Origin: Burkholderiales bacterium UBA4615
Lineage (GTDB): Bacteria > Pseudomonadota > Gammaproteobacteria > Burkholderiales > Burkholderiaceae_E
NCBI GenBank assembly: GCA_002386465.1
Contig: DGIT01000046.1
Coordinates: forward strand, 19,025-36,877
Direction of reading: 5' to 3'
Length of the DNA: 17,853 bases
Positions within the stretch are counted from its first letter, which is position 1; each line of letters opens with the position of its first letter. Both the position numbers and the translations under genes were made by a program. A model generated the notes under the pieces. It did no database searches and was not told the DNA's origin. It saw only the letters and a list, made by a program, of their open reading frames with translations. Shown piece after piece: positions 7,317-14,711 of this stretch.

Positions 7317-7333
7317 TGTATACTTCCGGAAGT
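7317..7333 (-). promoter_or_regulatory. Candidate rluC -10 box with adjoining 12-base palindrome
   Basis: On the minus strand TATACA (7322-7317) lies seven bases before the rluC ATG, a spacing that would start transcription at or next to the ATG and give a leaderless message. The perfect palindrome ACTTCCGGAAGT (7322-7333) directly abuts it, where an operator could act. No good -35 was seen, so the call is tentative. Confidence 0.35.
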
Positions 7334-7383
7334 TGCGAAACCGGCCCATGCCGAACGCCCACAGCCGCATTGTAGCGGCCAGA

Positions 7384-7407
7384 CGTGGGACGGCAGTTCC
7401 GCCCACG
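7384..7407 (+). promoter_or_regulatory. Hairpin 1 in the rne leader
   Basis: CGTGGG (7384-7389) pairs with CCCACG (7402-7407), and CGG (7391-7393) with CCG (7399-7401), enclosing a CAGTT loop with a single bulged A. That is nine base pairs. E. coli rne is autoregulated through hairpins in its long 5' leader; a similar role here is inferred from position only. Confidence 0.45.
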
Positions 7408-7425
7408 CAGCCAACCGAATTCAAG

Positions 7426-7451
7426 CGCGGCGCCGAATGGTTCGGCGCGCG
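7426..7451 (+). promoter_or_regulatory. Hairpin 2 in the rne leader
   Basis: GCGCCGAA (7430-7437) pairs perfectly with TTCGGCGC (7441-7448) across a three-base TGG loop. Three more pairs follow (7426-7428 with 7449-7451) after a bulged G at 7429. It lies 18 bases after hairpin 1. It is possibly part of an RNase E autoregulatory leader. Confidence 0.45.
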
Positions 7452-7759
7452 GAGACTACGTAAGACACCCGAAACGAACCGAGGCCGGCAGGCCCGCGGT
7501 CCGGCGGATGGCGCTGACCCCAACGGAGCAGCCCAATCTTCCGCCCCACCGTGCACCGCCCCCCTCCCATCATGCAGCTCTCTCCCATGCCAGCCACCCA
7601 TCCATTCGCGCGCCGTGCCCTGCACCCCGCGCATCGGGTCCTGCATGGTCGAAGCCCGATGCGTATTCGCCGGTCACGCCCCGTGCGCTGACCGGACAGT
7701 CTCTGCGTTGATCCGCTGGCCACGCGCACCACGCCGGATGCGCGAGTGAAAGGTATCGG

Positions 7760-10700
7760 ATGAAACGCATGCTGTTCAATGCGACGCACTCGGAAGAGCT
7801 GCGCGTCGCGATCGTCGATGGTCAAAAGCTGATCGACATCGACATCGAGTCTGCGGGGCGCGAATCCCGCAAGAGCAATATTTATAAGGGCGTGGTCACG
7901 CGGGTCGAGCCCAGCCTGGAGGCCTGCTTCGTCAACTATGGTGAAGAGCGTCACGGTTTTCTGCCCTTCAAGGAAATCTCCAAGGCTTACTTCAAGCCCG
8001 GCACGGAAGCATCCAAGGCGCGTATTCAGGATGCCATCGCCGAGGGCCAGGAGCTGATCGTCCAGGTCGACAAGGAAGAGCGCGGCAACAAAGGGGCAGC
8101 GCTCACAACCTATATTTCTCTGGCCGGCCGCTACCTGGTGCTCATGCCGAACAACCCCCGCGGGGGCGGCGTGTCGCGTCGGGTCGAGGGTGAAGAGCGC
8201 CAGGAGTTGCGCGAAACCATGGACCGGCTGGAAGTGCCCTCGGGCATGAGCCTGATTGCCCGTACTGCAGGGATCGGCCGTGCGGCGGAAGAACTCCAGT
8301 GGGACCTGAACTATCTGCTGCAGTTGTGGCGCGCCATTGAAGGTGCAGCCGGATCTGCAAACGGTGCGTTCCTGATCTACCAGGAATCGAGCCTGGTGAT
8401 TCGCGCCATTCGCGATTACTTCACGCCCGATATCGGCGAGATCCTGTTCGATACCGACGACGTCTGCGAGCAGGCTCAGCAGTTCATGAGCCATGTGATG
8501 CCCGACATGGTGTCCCGGGTCAAGCGCTACCGGGATCACACCCCGCTGTTCACGCGGTTCCAGATCGAGCATCAGATCGAGACCGCTTACTCGCGGGTCG
8601 TCCCGCTGCCGTCGGGAGGCGCGATTGTCATTGACCATACCGAGGCGCTGGTCGCTATCGACGTCAACTCGGCGCGCGCCACCCGCGGTTCCGACATCGA
8701 AGAAACCGCTTTCCGGACCAACCTAGAAGCGGCCGATGAAGTGGCCCGCCAGATGCGATTGCGCGATCTGGGCGGCCTGATCGTCATCGACTTCATCGAC
8801 ATGGAGAGTACGAAAAACCAGCGTGAAGTCGAGCAGCGCGCCAAAGATGCCCTGCACTACGACCGCGCTCGGGTCCAGGCTGGCAAGATCTCGCGCTTTG
8901 GCCTGATGGAACTCTCGCGCCAGCGGCTGCGCCCGGCGCTCAATGAAGGCACCCACATCACCTGCCCGCGCTGCAATGGCACCGGCGTCATCCGAGACGT
9001 CGAGTCTTCGGCGCTGCACATGCTGCGGGTCATCCAGGAAGAGGCCATCAAGGAGAACACCGCAGCCGTTCATGCGCAGGTGCCGGTCGAAGTGGCTACC
9101 TATCTGCTCAACGAAAAGCGCGCGGAAATTGCCAAGCTCGAAGCACGCGTGAAAGTCGAGATCGTGCTGATCCCCAACAAGCACATCGAGACCCCGCATT
9201 ACAAACTCGAGCGCCTGCGCCACGACGACGAACGTCTGTCCACCTACCGCGCGAGCTACAGCATTGCCGACGGCCCGGATGAGTCGGGCGAATACCTCGA
9301 TCGCAAGTTCGAGGCGGGCAAGCCTCGCCAGGAGGCCATGGTCAAAGGCATCACGCCTGATCAGCCGGCCCCGATGGCGCCGCCCAAGGCCACTGAGGTG
9401 GCGCCTGCACCTTCGCCTGCACCGGCCTTGCCGGCTCCGGTCGCAGCGGCACCGGCTGCGGCTGAAGGCGGCCTGCTCAACATGATCCTGGGTCTGTTCC
9501 GCCGCAAACCGGCTGATGCGCCGGCACCCGTTGCAACGCAGCCGGTTGCGCCCGCTGCGGCCAGCGGGTCCAGTGCGATCGCCGTCACCTCATCGACCAG
9601 CGAGCGGGCATCCGAGGGTAACGGGCGCGGTCGTGGCGAGCGCAACGAGCGTGGGGGACGTGGCGGTCGTCAACGCGACGGGCGCGAAGGTCGTGAGGCC
9701 CGGGAGGGTCGTGCCGAACCCAAAGAGACTTCAACCCGTGAACCGCGTGAAACACGCGAACCCCGCGAAGCCAGAGAACCGCGCGACGGACGTGAGCCGC
9801 GGCGCGGCCGAGGCGATCGGCGCCAGGGCGATCGCGCCCCACGCGAGGGATCAGAGCGCCCAGTCGAACAGAACGAGGTGTCGGGGCTGCAAATTGCCGC
9901 ACCGACGCAGGATGCCAATGCGCTGCCTCAAGCGGACGTTGCCGCAGGCGAGGAGCCGCGTCGACGCCGGGAGCCGCGTCGCGGCTCGCAGGGCCGTGCG
10001 GGTGGCGCTGCGCAGGCAGAGATGGAATTCCCTGCAGGTGAATCCGCTGCCTCGGCAGAACCCGCAACGCGCGCTGAATCAGGCGCAGCTGGTCCGCTGA
10101 CCGAGGACGGCGTCGATGCAACCGAAGGCGGCGAGGCGAGGCGTCGAGGACGCAGGCGTCGTGGTGGTCGCGGTCGGGATCGTGGCGAAGGTCAGGAGGA
10201 GCGCTCGGATCTCGAAGCGGCAGCGGCAGACCTTGAGTCGACCAGCCCCGCCACAGCCATGCAGACCGCACCCGGCGGCGAGCAGCCGTCCACGCCCGCA
10301 GTGGCCCAGGACTCCCAGAGCGAGCCGTCTGCGCCTGTCGTGGCACCCGTTGTGACGGCGCCGGCTGCTCCCGTGGGAGCCCCGGCTCCGGTGGCCTCGG
10401 CCGCGCCCCCGCGGGAGTACACGTCTGCAGCCCGAACCGAAGCGAGTGCGCTGCCCTTGCAGCGGGTGATCCCGGCATCGATCGCCGCGCAACCGCCGGT
10501 CGAGCCTGTGGCCATGGCTGAAACCGCAGCCCCGGCGATTGAACCGATGGCACCTCCCCCTGTCGCACAGGCGCCCGTTACACAACCGATCGTCACCCAG
10601 GCCGTTTCAGCAGCCCCTGCGGCGGCCGCGGTCCAGGTCGAACCACCAGTCTTTGCGCCTGCAGCGCCAGTTGCAGCGGCCGCACCAACTCCGGCCCCCG

Positions 10701-10939
10701 CGCCGATCGTCTCAGCCCCTGCGCCGACGCCGATCGCTGCACCGGCCGACAGTGGCACACTGCAGGCTGTGGTCGAACAGGCCGGTTTGCAGTGGGTCCA
10801 GACCACTTCGGCCCCCGCCCAGGAGCCCGAGCCGGTCGCTCCGGTCGTGCGTGTACCGCGCGTGCGCAAACCACGCCAGGTGGTCGCCAGTGAGCCCTTG
10901 GTTCAGATCGAGACCGAAGGTAATCGCCCGGCGGTCTGA
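7760..10939 (+). CDS. rne: Ribonuclease E
   Basis: A 1059-residue RNase E, the endonuclease that starts mRNA decay and processes rRNA and tRNA. The catalytic half (about 1-510) follows E. coli closely: S1 domain at 38-125, DNase-like domain with metal-binding Asp301 and Asp344 (same 43-residue spacing), and the zinc link CPRC (Cys402, Cys405). GLLNMILGLFRRK (571-583) looks like the amphipathic helix that anchors RNase E to the inner membrane. Arginine-rich blocks at about 615-700, 731-747 and 790-816 should bind RNA. An Ala/Pro-rich linker runs to about 1000, and a less biased tail contains GLQWVQT and EPLVQIET. The start MKRML matches E. coli, and AAAGG lies six bases upstream. The leader is long and structured. 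Confidence 0.97.
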   Translation: MKRMLFNATHSEELRVAIVDGQKLIDIDIESAGRESRKSNIYKGVVTRVEPSLEACFVNYGEERHGFLPFKEISKAYFKPGTEASKARIQDAIAEGQELIVQVDKEERGNKGAALTTYISLAGRYLVLMPNNPRGGGVSRRVEGEERQELRETMDRLEVPSGMSLIARTAGIGRAAEELQWDLNYLLQLWRAIEGAAGSANGAFLIYQESSLVIRAIRDYFTPDIGEILFDTDDVCEQAQQFMSHVMPDMVSRVKRYRDHTPLFTRFQIEHQIETAYSRVVPLPSGGAIVIDHTEALVAIDVNSARATRGSDIEETAFRTNLEAADEVARQMRLRDLGGLIVIDFIDMESTKNQREVEQRAKDALHYDRARVQAGKISRFGLMELSRQRLRPALNEGTHITCPRCNGTGVIRDVESSALHMLRVIQEEAIKENTAAVHAQVPVEVATYLLNEKRAEIAKLEARVKVEIVLIPNKHIETPHYKLERLRHDDERLSTYRASYSIADGPDESGEYLDRKFEAGKPRQEAMVKGITPDQPAPMAPPKATEVAPAPSPAPALPAPVAAAPAAAEGGLLNMILGLFRRKPADAPAPVATQPVAPAAASGSSAIAVTSSTSERASEGNGRGRGERNERGGRGGRQRDGREGREAREGRAEPKETSTREPRETREPREAREPRDGREPRRGRGDRRQGDRAPREGSERPVEQNEVSGLQIAAPTQDANALPQADVAAGEEPRRRREPRRGSQGRAGGAAQAEMEFPAGESAASAEPATRAESGAAGPLTEDGVDATEGGEARRRGRRRRGGRGRDRGEGQEERSDLEAAAADLESTSPATAMQTAPGGEQPSTPAVAQDSQSEPSAPVVAPVVTAPAAPVGAPAPVASAAPPREYTSAARTEASALPLQRVIPASIAAQPPVEPVAMAETAAPAIEPMAPPPVAQAPVTQPIVTQAVSAAPAAAAVQVEPPVFAPAAPVAAAAPTPAPAPIVSAPAPTPIAAPADSGTLQAVVEQAGLQWVQTTSAPAQEPEPVAPVVRVPRVRKPRQVVASEPLVQIETEGNRPAV

Positions 10940-10962
10940 GCACGCTCGGGCTGAAGGCGTGC
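10940..10962 (+). terminator. Short hairpin directly after the rne stop
   Basis: GCACGC (10940-10945) pairs with GCGTGC (10957-10962) around an 11-base loop, starting on the base after the rne TGA. No U-run follows and selA begins 15 bases later. It may therefore be a weak terminator or a 3'-end stabiliser that lets some transcripts continue into selA. Confidence 0.3.
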
Positions 10963-10977
10963 GCGGAAACTCCATTC

Positions 10978-12408
10978 ATGGATGACGCGCACGCCGCAGC
11001 ACAACCGCAGCACCTGCCGTCGGTTGACCGGCTGCTTCGGCAGCCGATGGCGCAGGCGCTGATCGCCGAACACGGGCACACGCTTGTCGCGGGCCAGGCC
11101 CGTGGCCTGCTGGACACGCTCCGTGCGCAGGTGCTGGCCGGTGAGCTGCGTCGCGCCGATCTGTCCGACAAAGCGCTTGATGCCGCCTTGGCCGATCATG
11201 TCCGCTCGCGCCTGGCGCCGCAGATGGTGCGGGTCCTCAATCTGACCGGCACCGTCCTCCACACAAACTTCGGGCGTGCCCTGCTCGCCGATGAGGCGCT
11301 GGCCCAGGTGATGGCGATGATGGCCGCGCCCAACAACCTGGAGTACGACCTCACGCGCGGGCAGCGCGGCGATCGGGATGAGCTGGTCGAAGACCTGCTG
11401 TGCACCCTGACCGGCGCGCAGGCGGCCACCGTGGTGAACAACAACGCCGCCGCAGTCCTGCTCACGATTGCCGCGCTTGGACGCGGTGCCGAGGTCATCG
11501 TCTCGCGCGGGGAGCTGGTCGAAATCGGCGGCGCCTTTCGCATGCCCGACGTCATGGCCAGTGCCGGCGCCACCCTCGTGGAGGTGGGCACCACCAACCG
11601 CACTCACTTGCACGATTACGAAGCCGCGATCAGCCCGCGCACTGCGCTGATCATGAAAGTACACACCAGCAACTACGTGGTGCAGGGCTTCACCCACAGC
11701 GTGGATGAGGCTGAGCTCGCCACCCTGGCACACGCGCGCGGCATTCCATTGGCCAGCGACCTCGGTTCAGGGTCGCTGATCGACCTGAGTGCATTCGGAC
11801 TGCCTCGCGAACCCATGGTGCAGGATAAGGTCAGCGCCGGATGCGATGTAGTCACCTTCAGCGGCGACAAGCTGCTGGGTGGCCCTCAGGCAGGTCTGAT
11901 CGTAGGCCGCCGTGAGGAGATCGACCGCATCCGCCGCTTCCCGATGAAGCGCGCGCTGCGCATGAGCAAGCTGCCCATGGCGGCGCTCGAAGCCACCTTG
12001 CGTCTGTACCTGCGCCCTGAACGACTGGCCCGCGACCTTCCCACCTTGCGATTGCTCACCCGCTCAGCGTCCTCGATTCATGCCACGGCGCTTCAGGTCG
12101 AGCCAGCCCTCGCGCGCGCCCTGGCGCCGCGCTACACGTCCGAGGTGGTTGCACTGCAAGGTCAGATCGGTTCAGGGTCTTTGCCGGTCGATCTGCTGCC
12201 GTCCGCCGGCATCGCAATTGCCTCAACGCGCACCAGGGGGGTGGGCCGCGCGCTGGATCAACTCACTGCCTCCCTGCGCGCATTGCCGACACCAGTAATC
12301 GGGCGCATCGCCGATGACCGGCTGATCCTCGATCTGCGTTGCCTGGAAGATCCGATGCTCTTTCTGTCGCAGTTGCCGGCACTGAATGCGCGCCTGCAGG
12401 ACAGCTGA
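10978..12408 (+). CDS. selA: L-seryl-tRNA(Sec) selenium transferase (selenocysteine synthase)
   Basis: A 476-residue SelA, the PLP enzyme that converts seryl-tRNA(Sec) to selenocysteinyl-tRNA(Sec) using selenophosphate. In bacteria it forms a large ring-shaped oligomer. Lys298 in SGDKLLGGPQAG is the PLP lysine. The N-terminal tRNA-binding region (about 13-80), RVLNLTGTVLHTNFGRALL, NNNAAAVLL, SDLGSGSLIDL and the C-terminal GSGSLPVDLLPS segment are typical. Length is close to the 463 residues of E. coli. The ATG has GGAAA about eight bases upstream and lies only 38 bases after rne. The tRNA-Sec gene follows 148 bases later, but selB, often between or beside them, is absent. It appears intact. 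Confidence 0.96.
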   Translation: MDDAHAAAQPQHLPSVDRLLRQPMAQALIAEHGHTLVAGQARGLLDTLRAQVLAGELRRADLSDKALDAALADHVRSRLAPQMVRVLNLTGTVLHTNFGRALLADEALAQVMAMMAAPNNLEYDLTRGQRGDRDELVEDLLCTLTGAQAATVVNNNAAAVLLTIAALGRGAEVIVSRGELVEIGGAFRMPDVMASAGATLVEVGTTNRTHLHDYEAAISPRTALIMKVHTSNYVVQGFTHSVDEAELATLAHARGIPLASDLGSGSLIDLSAFGLPREPMVQDKVSAGCDVVTFSGDKLLGGPQAGLIVGRREEIDRIRRFPMKRALRMSKLPMAALEATLRLYLRPERLARDLPTLRLLTRSASSIHATALQVEPALARALAPRYTSEVVALQGQIGSGSLPVDLLPSAGIAIASTRTRGVGRALDQLTASLRALPTPVIGRIADDRLILDLRCLEDPMLFLSQLPALNARLQDS

Positions 12409-12556
12409 GCAGTCGACCAAACGATCCCTGCTCAATCGGCTCAGGGGCTGCAACCAAGCGCCAGCCCAGCGCCCCTTGAATCCCCTCTCAGCGCCCACTG
12501 CACCGCTCCCATCGCACGACTGAGGTATCTTCGCAAAAGAGCAGTCTGCACAGCAC

Positions 12557-12652
12557 GGAAGGGAAACGATCCTGGTGGGTCGGCCGGGCTTCAAACCCGG
12601 TGGGTGGCGCCACGCGTCGCCGGGTGGGTTCGACTCCCATTCCCTTCCGCCA
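12557..12652 (+). tRNA. selC: tRNA-Sec (anticodon UCA), with encoded CCA
   Basis: A 96-base selenocysteine tRNA. The 8-bp acceptor stem GGAAGGGA/TCCCTTCC (12557-12564, 12641-12648) is perfect, with discriminator G and CCA at 12649-12652. The D arm has a 6-bp stem (12567-12572 with 12577-12582) and a four-base loop, a tRNA-Sec hallmark. The anticodon stem CCGGG/CCCGG encloses CTTCAAA with TCA at 12591-12593, reading UGA. A long variable arm contains GGCG/CGCC. The T arm is GTGGG-TTCGACT-CCCAT, giving the bacterial 8+5 acceptor/T architecture. It is the substrate for SelA encoded just upstream. No clear own promoter was seen; TATCTT near 12532 is only a weak -10 candidate. Confidence 0.97.
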
Positions 12653-12695
12653 GCCAGTCCTCAGCGGCTGCCCGCCCCTGCGCTGCTAGACTGGC
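12653..12695 (+). terminator. Stem-loop immediately after tRNA-Sec
   Basis: GCCAGTC (12653-12659) pairs with GACTGGC (12689-12695), and inside it CAGCG (12662-12666) pairs with CGCTG (12681-12685) around a 14-base C-rich loop. The first stem begins on the base after the tRNA CCA. It could end the selC transcript or mark the processing site, and it also lies 16 bases before the moaA ATG. It has no U-run. Confidence 0.5.
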
Positions 12696-12711
12696 CCTAA
12701 CCACGCGCACC

Positions 12712-13818
12712 ATGTCTGAACGCTTCATCATTCCCATCGCCGACCAGCGCTATGCCGCCTCGGTTCCGGCTGTGCCACTTGAGTCCGCTGCGCCCACCGG
12801 TCTGCTGTCGGACGTCCGTGGCAGGCGGCTGCACGATCTGCGCATCTCGGTCACCGACCGCTGCAATTTCCGTTGCAGCTACTGCATGCCCAAATCGGTA
12901 TTCGATAAGCACTACGCGTTCCTGCCGCAGACCTCGCTGTTGAGCTTCGAGGAAATCGACCGTCTGGTGCGGGTGTTTGTGGCGCATGGGGTCGAAAAGA
13001 TCCGCCTGACCGGCGGCGAACCGTTGCTGCGCAAGGATATCGAGCGACTGATCGCGATGCTTGCCTCCATTCGCACACCCGCTGGTGCGCCGCTTGATCT
13101 CACCCTGACCACCAATGGTTCGCTGCTGACACGCAAGGCTGCGGCGCTGCGCGCTGCGGGGCTGCGCCGTATCACCGTGAGTCTCGATGCACTGGACGAC
13201 GCCACCTTTCGTGCCATGAACGACGTCGACTTTCCGGTGGCCGATGTTCTGGCCGGCATTGATGCCGCGCAGGCCGCAGGCTTTGATGGCATCAAGGTCA
13301 ACATGGTGGTCAAGCGTGGGGTCAACGACGACCAGATCGTGCCCATGGCCCGCTATTTCCGTGCGCGCGGTCAGATCGTTCGCTTCATCGAATTCATGGA
13401 CGTCGGCTCCTCCAATGACTGGCGCCTGGACGAAGTGCTGCCCAGCCGTGAGGTCGTGGCGGCCATTCATGCCGTGCATCCCCTGGAGCCAATCGACCCT
13501 AACTATCCAGGAGAAGTCGCCGAGCGCTGGCGCTACAGTGACGGCAGCGGTGAGGTGGGCGTGATTTCGTCGGTCACCCAGCCCTTTTGCTCAGACTGCT
13601 CGCGTGCCCGACTGTCGACCGAAGGCCGGCTCTACACCTGCCTCTTCGCAAACTCCGGGCACGATCTGCGGGCACTGCTGCGCTCGCAGTGCACCGATGC
13701 GCAGCTCTCTGCAGCCGTTGCGCACATCTGGCAAACGCGCCAGGACAACTATTCCGAAGTGCGCTCCAGCCAGTCCGCGGGCCTGCGCAGGATCGAGATG
13801 AGTTACATCGGCGGCTGA
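12712..13818 (+). CDS. moaA: GTP 3',8-cyclase MoaA
   Basis: A 368-residue radical SAM enzyme that, with MoaC, turns GTP into cyclic pyranopterin monophosphate, the first step of molybdenum cofactor synthesis. The N-terminal 4Fe-4S site is DRCNFRCSYC (Cys51, Cys55, Cys58). The second cluster uses Cys293, Cys296 and Cys310 in FCSDCSRARLSTEGRLYTC. TGGEPLLRKD (100-109) is the SAM-binding GGEP region. The protein ends in the conserved double glycine (MSYIGG) required for activity. The open frame continues upstream through the tRNA, but the ATG at 12712 is the first plausible start. It has no good Shine-Dalgarno. fdhD follows after eight bases. MoaC, MoaD and MoaE are not in the window. Confidence 0.96.
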   Translation: MSERFIIPIADQRYAASVPAVPLESAAPTGLLSDVRGRRLHDLRISVTDRCNFRCSYCMPKSVFDKHYAFLPQTSLLSFEEIDRLVRVFVAHGVEKIRLTGGEPLLRKDIERLIAMLASIRTPAGAPLDLTLTTNGSLLTRKAAALRAAGLRRITVSLDALDDATFRAMNDVDFPVADVLAGIDAAQAAGFDGIKVNMVVKRGVNDDQIVPMARYFRARGQIVRFIEFMDVGSSNDWRLDEVLPSREVVAAIHAVHPLEPIDPNYPGEVAERWRYSDGSGEVGVISSVTQPFCSDCSRARLSTEGRLYTCLFANSGHDLRALLRSQCTDAQLSAAVAHIWQTRQDNYSEVRSSQSAGLRRIEMSYIGG

Positions 13819-13826
13819 TCCGGACC

Positions 13827-14711
13827 ATGACTGTTTCCGAGCGCACGCTGAGCCTGAGCGATCATGGTCGTGCGCCGACCGTCGCCTTGCAGGCACTGGA
13901 TGAAACCGGTCAGATGCGCGAGACGCTGATCTGCGGCGAACATCCCCTCACGCTGTACCTGGACAAGCGCGAACTGGTGACCCTCATGACGCTGGGCACC
14001 CATCCCGAGGACCTCGCCCTCGGATGGCTGCGCAATCAGCGCATCGTCACCAGCATCGACGCCATCGCAGCCGTACAGGTCGACTGGGATACCGAGTCGG
14101 TCGCCATCACCTCGCGCAGCCTGGCCGAGCATGGGCGCACGCTCTGGACCGGCCAGGAGGCCGCCGCACTTGATGCACGCCTGGGGCAGCGCACCGTCAC
14201 CACAGGCTGCGGCCAGGGCACGGTCTATGGCGACCTGATGTCCACGCTGGACATTGTCCAATGGGGTGACCACGCGGGCCTCACGCGTGACGCCGTCTAC
14301 AGTGTCATCGATCAGGTGCGAGGACACGACACGCTCTACAAGCAAGCCGGCGCGGTCCATGCCTGCGCCCTCTTTTCGCAAGCCCAGCCTGGCCTGCCGC
14401 AATTGCTGCGCTTCGTGGAAGACGTGGGCCGGCATAACGCCGTCGACGCCATCGCAGGCTGGATGTGGCGGGAAGGACTGTCCGGCGACGACCTGGTCTT
14501 CTACACCACCGGGCGCCTGACCTCCGAGATGGTGATCAAGTGCGCCCAGATGCGCATTCCGGTGCTGATGTCCCGCTCGGGCCTGACCGGCATGGGCCAT
14601 GCGTTGGCCGAGCAGCTGGGTCTGACGATGTTTGCCCGCTGCCAGGGCCGCCATTACCTCCTGTATACCGGCGCTGATCGCCTGCTTGATTCGCCGCTTT
14701 CACCGGTATGA
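13827..14711 (+). CDS. fdhD: Formate dehydrogenase accessory sulfurtransferase FdhD (single-cysteine variant)
   Basis: A 294-residue FdhD, which carries sulfur from a cysteine desulfurase (IscS in E. coli) to the bis-MGD cofactor so that formate dehydrogenase becomes active. Family signatures are EHPLTLYLDKRELVTLMTLG (38-57), the sulfur-transfer loop TTGCGQG with Cys128, GAVHACALF, FVEDVGRHNAVDAIAG (196-210), TTGRLTSEMVIKCA and SRSGLT. E. coli has a CxxC here (Cys121 and Cys124); in this protein the second position is glycine. The ATG at 13827 is the first start after moaA. The gene overlaps mobA by four bases. Its place among moa/mob/moe genes and beside selA-selC points to a selenium-dependent formate dehydrogenase elsewhere in the genome. 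Confidence 0.93.
   Translation: MTVSERTLSLSDHGRAPTVALQALDETGQMRETLICGEHPLTLYLDKRELVTLMTLGTHPEDLALGWLRNQRIVTSIDAIAAVQVDWDTESVAITSRSLAEHGRTLWTGQEAAALDARLGQRTVTTGCGQGTVYGDLMSTLDIVQWGDHAGLTRDAVYSVIDQVRGHDTLYKQAGAVHACALFSQAQPGLPQLLRFVEDVGRHNAVDAIAGWMWREGLSGDDLVFYTTGRLTSEMVIKCAQMRIPVLMSRSGLTGMGHALAEQLGLTMFARCQGRHYLLYTGADRLLDSPLSPV

Larger units (their letters stand above)
7310..7759. other. Divergent intergenic region and rne leader, no gene seen
   Basis: These 450 bases separate rluC and rne. Open frames cross the region, but none has a recognisable protein or ribosome site. It holds a 12-base palindrome with an adjacent -10-like box on the rluC side, two strong hairpins (7384-7407 and 7426-7451), and a C-rich, G-poor tract (7532-7607; 42 C and 8 G in 76 bases by hand count). 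It ends in AAAGG six bases before the rne ATG. No convincing rne promoter was found by eye. Confidence 0.7.

Noticed and set aside
7264..7749. Plus-strand open frame of 161 codons in the rluC/rne gap
   Set aside because: Its product is a Pro/Ala/Arg-rich sequence without family resemblance. It begins antisense to rluC and crosses hairpins and a C-rich tract better explained as leader.
7421..8638. Long minus-strand open frame of 405 codons across the rne leader and 5' half of rne
   Set aside because: It is antisense to the strongly conserved RNase E catalytic domain, has no recognisable domain or ribosome site, and long reverse frames are expected in GC-rich coding sequence.
12604..12711. Extension of moaA upstream through the tRNA gene
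   Set aside because: The segment lies inside the complete tRNA-Sec structure, and MoaA homology does not require it.
12653..12711. Moco riboswitch upstream of moaA
   Set aside because: Only 59 bases separate the tRNA and moaA. A simple stem-loop is present but not the larger conserved Moco RNA architecture.
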